Under the pieces are notes generated by a model. It was not told the origin of the DNA, did no database searches, and saw nothing but the letters and a program-made list of their open reading frames with translations. Position numbers and translations under genes: made by a program. DNA of 5,964 nt from Actinomycetota bacterium (lineage in GTDB: Bacteria > Actinomycetota > Thermoleophilia > Solirubrobacterales > Solirubrobacteraceae): positions 1-5,964 of the forward strand of contig JAHWJM010000170.1 of assembly GCA_019348435.1 (NCBI GenBank). The letters run 5' to 3'. Each line of letters begins with the position of its first letter. Position 1 is the stretch's first letter. Shown piece by piece: positions 5,520 through 5,964 of the stretch.

Positions 5520-5557
5520 CCTTGCCGCTGTCCGCCACCACGGAGCACTGAGACCCC

Positions 5558-5964
5558 ATGGAGCCCACCACCGCCGCCGGTCGCCCAGGGACGCTCGAGA
5601 ACCCCGAGGTTCGCGACGACGTCCCCGGCCACATCATCCCGATCATCGAGCGCGAGTTCGACGACTTCGACACCGAGTCCCAGCGCTTCCTGCGTGGCGA
5701 CATCGAGGAGACGGAGTTCATCAAGTTCCGCCTCAAGCAGGGCGTCTACGGCCAGCGTCAGCCCGCGGTGCAGATGATCCGCGTCAAGCTGCCCTTCGGC
5801 GGGATCACGCCGGAGCAGCTCGACGCCTTTGCGGACGTCATCGAGAAGTACGTGCCGCTGCGCAAGGGGCACATCACGACGCGTCAGAACATCCAGCTGC
5901 ACCACGTCCCCCTGCCCGACGCGGCGGCCGCGATCCGTGAGCTGTCCGACGCCGGGCTGTCCTC
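5558..5964 (+). CDS. Ferredoxin-type nitrite/sulfite reductase, N-terminal part (runs off right edge)
   Basis: The first 135 codons of a siroheme/[4Fe-4S] nitrite or sulfite reductase, the cytoplasmic enzyme that reduces nitrite to ammonia or sulfite to sulfide with six electrons in assimilation. After a variable N-terminus (1-50) comes the first ferredoxin-like half-domain: FIKFRLKQGVYGQRQPAVQM (54-73), IRVKLPFGGITPEQLDAFAD (74-93), then HITTRQNIQLHHVPLP (105-120), a block conserved in actinobacterial members, whose basic residues belong to the siroheme/substrate pocket. The cysteines that bind the cluster lie in the C-terminal half outside the window, so nitrite and sulfite use cannot be separated and no symbol is given. 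ATG 5558 is the first possible start because an in-frame TGA sits at 5549-5551. A GGAG at 5542-5545 lies 12 nt upstream, a slightly long spacing for a ribosome binding site. The gene is divergent from the cyclodeaminase. Confidence 0.92.
   Translation, partial: MEPTTAAGRPGTLENPEVRDDVPGHIIPIIEREFDDFDTESQRFLRGDIEETEFIKFRLKQGVYGQRQPAVQMIRVKLPFGGITPEQLDAFADVIEKYVPLRKGHITTRQNIQLHHVPLPDAAAAIRELSDAGLS

Overview
This is a very GC-rich chromosomal window with strong G/C preference at third codon positions, GTG/ATG starts and few Shine-Dalgarno sequences. That base composition, together with a ChoD-type GMC oxidoreductase and PGPGW-family membrane protein typical of actinomycetes, suggests a high-GC actinobacterium. 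A deep-branching class such as Thermoleophilia is possible, but the sequence alone does not settle it. I see no CRISPR array, tRNA, rRNA, phage or insertion-sequence gene.

Layout from left to right: (i) bases 3-89 read on the minus strand as a fragment of the complex I subunit NuoL. At about 81-90 this changes abruptly into the plus-strand C-terminus of a biotin-dependent acyl-CoA carboxylase beta subunit (to 360). The junction looks like a chimeric join or rearrangement. (ii) A GT-C membrane glycosyltransferase of the family 39 type (357-1910) overlaps the carboxylase stop by 4 bp (GTGA). (iii) After a 78-bp gap holding a promoter and a small dyad lies a ChoD-type FAD-dependent GMC oxidoreductase with a ferredoxin-like four-cysteine motif (1989-3677). 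(iv) A short PGPGW-type membrane protein follows (3709-4122). (v) 340 bp without a recognisable gene (4123-4462) separates it from a convergent ornithine cyclodeaminase/mu-crystallin family gene on the minus strand (4463-5413). (vi) A 144-bp divergent intergenic region leads to the first 135 codons of a ferredoxin-type nitrite/sulfite reductase that runs off the right edge (5558 onward).

The genes do not form one pathway. They look like short independent transcription units: carboxylase plus glycosyltransferase (coupled by overlap), GMC oxidoreductase (own promoter, probably leaderless), PGPGW protein, cyclodeaminase, and assimilatory nitrite/sulfite reductase. The points most worth checking are the NuoL/carboxylase junction at the left edge, the CxxCxxCxxxCP motif in the GMC oxidoreductase, repeated TAnnnT boxes placed directly before start codons without ribosome binding sites, and a short repeat-like loop insertion in the glycosyltransferase. 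I found no convincing undescribed system; most of the window is ordinary core metabolism.
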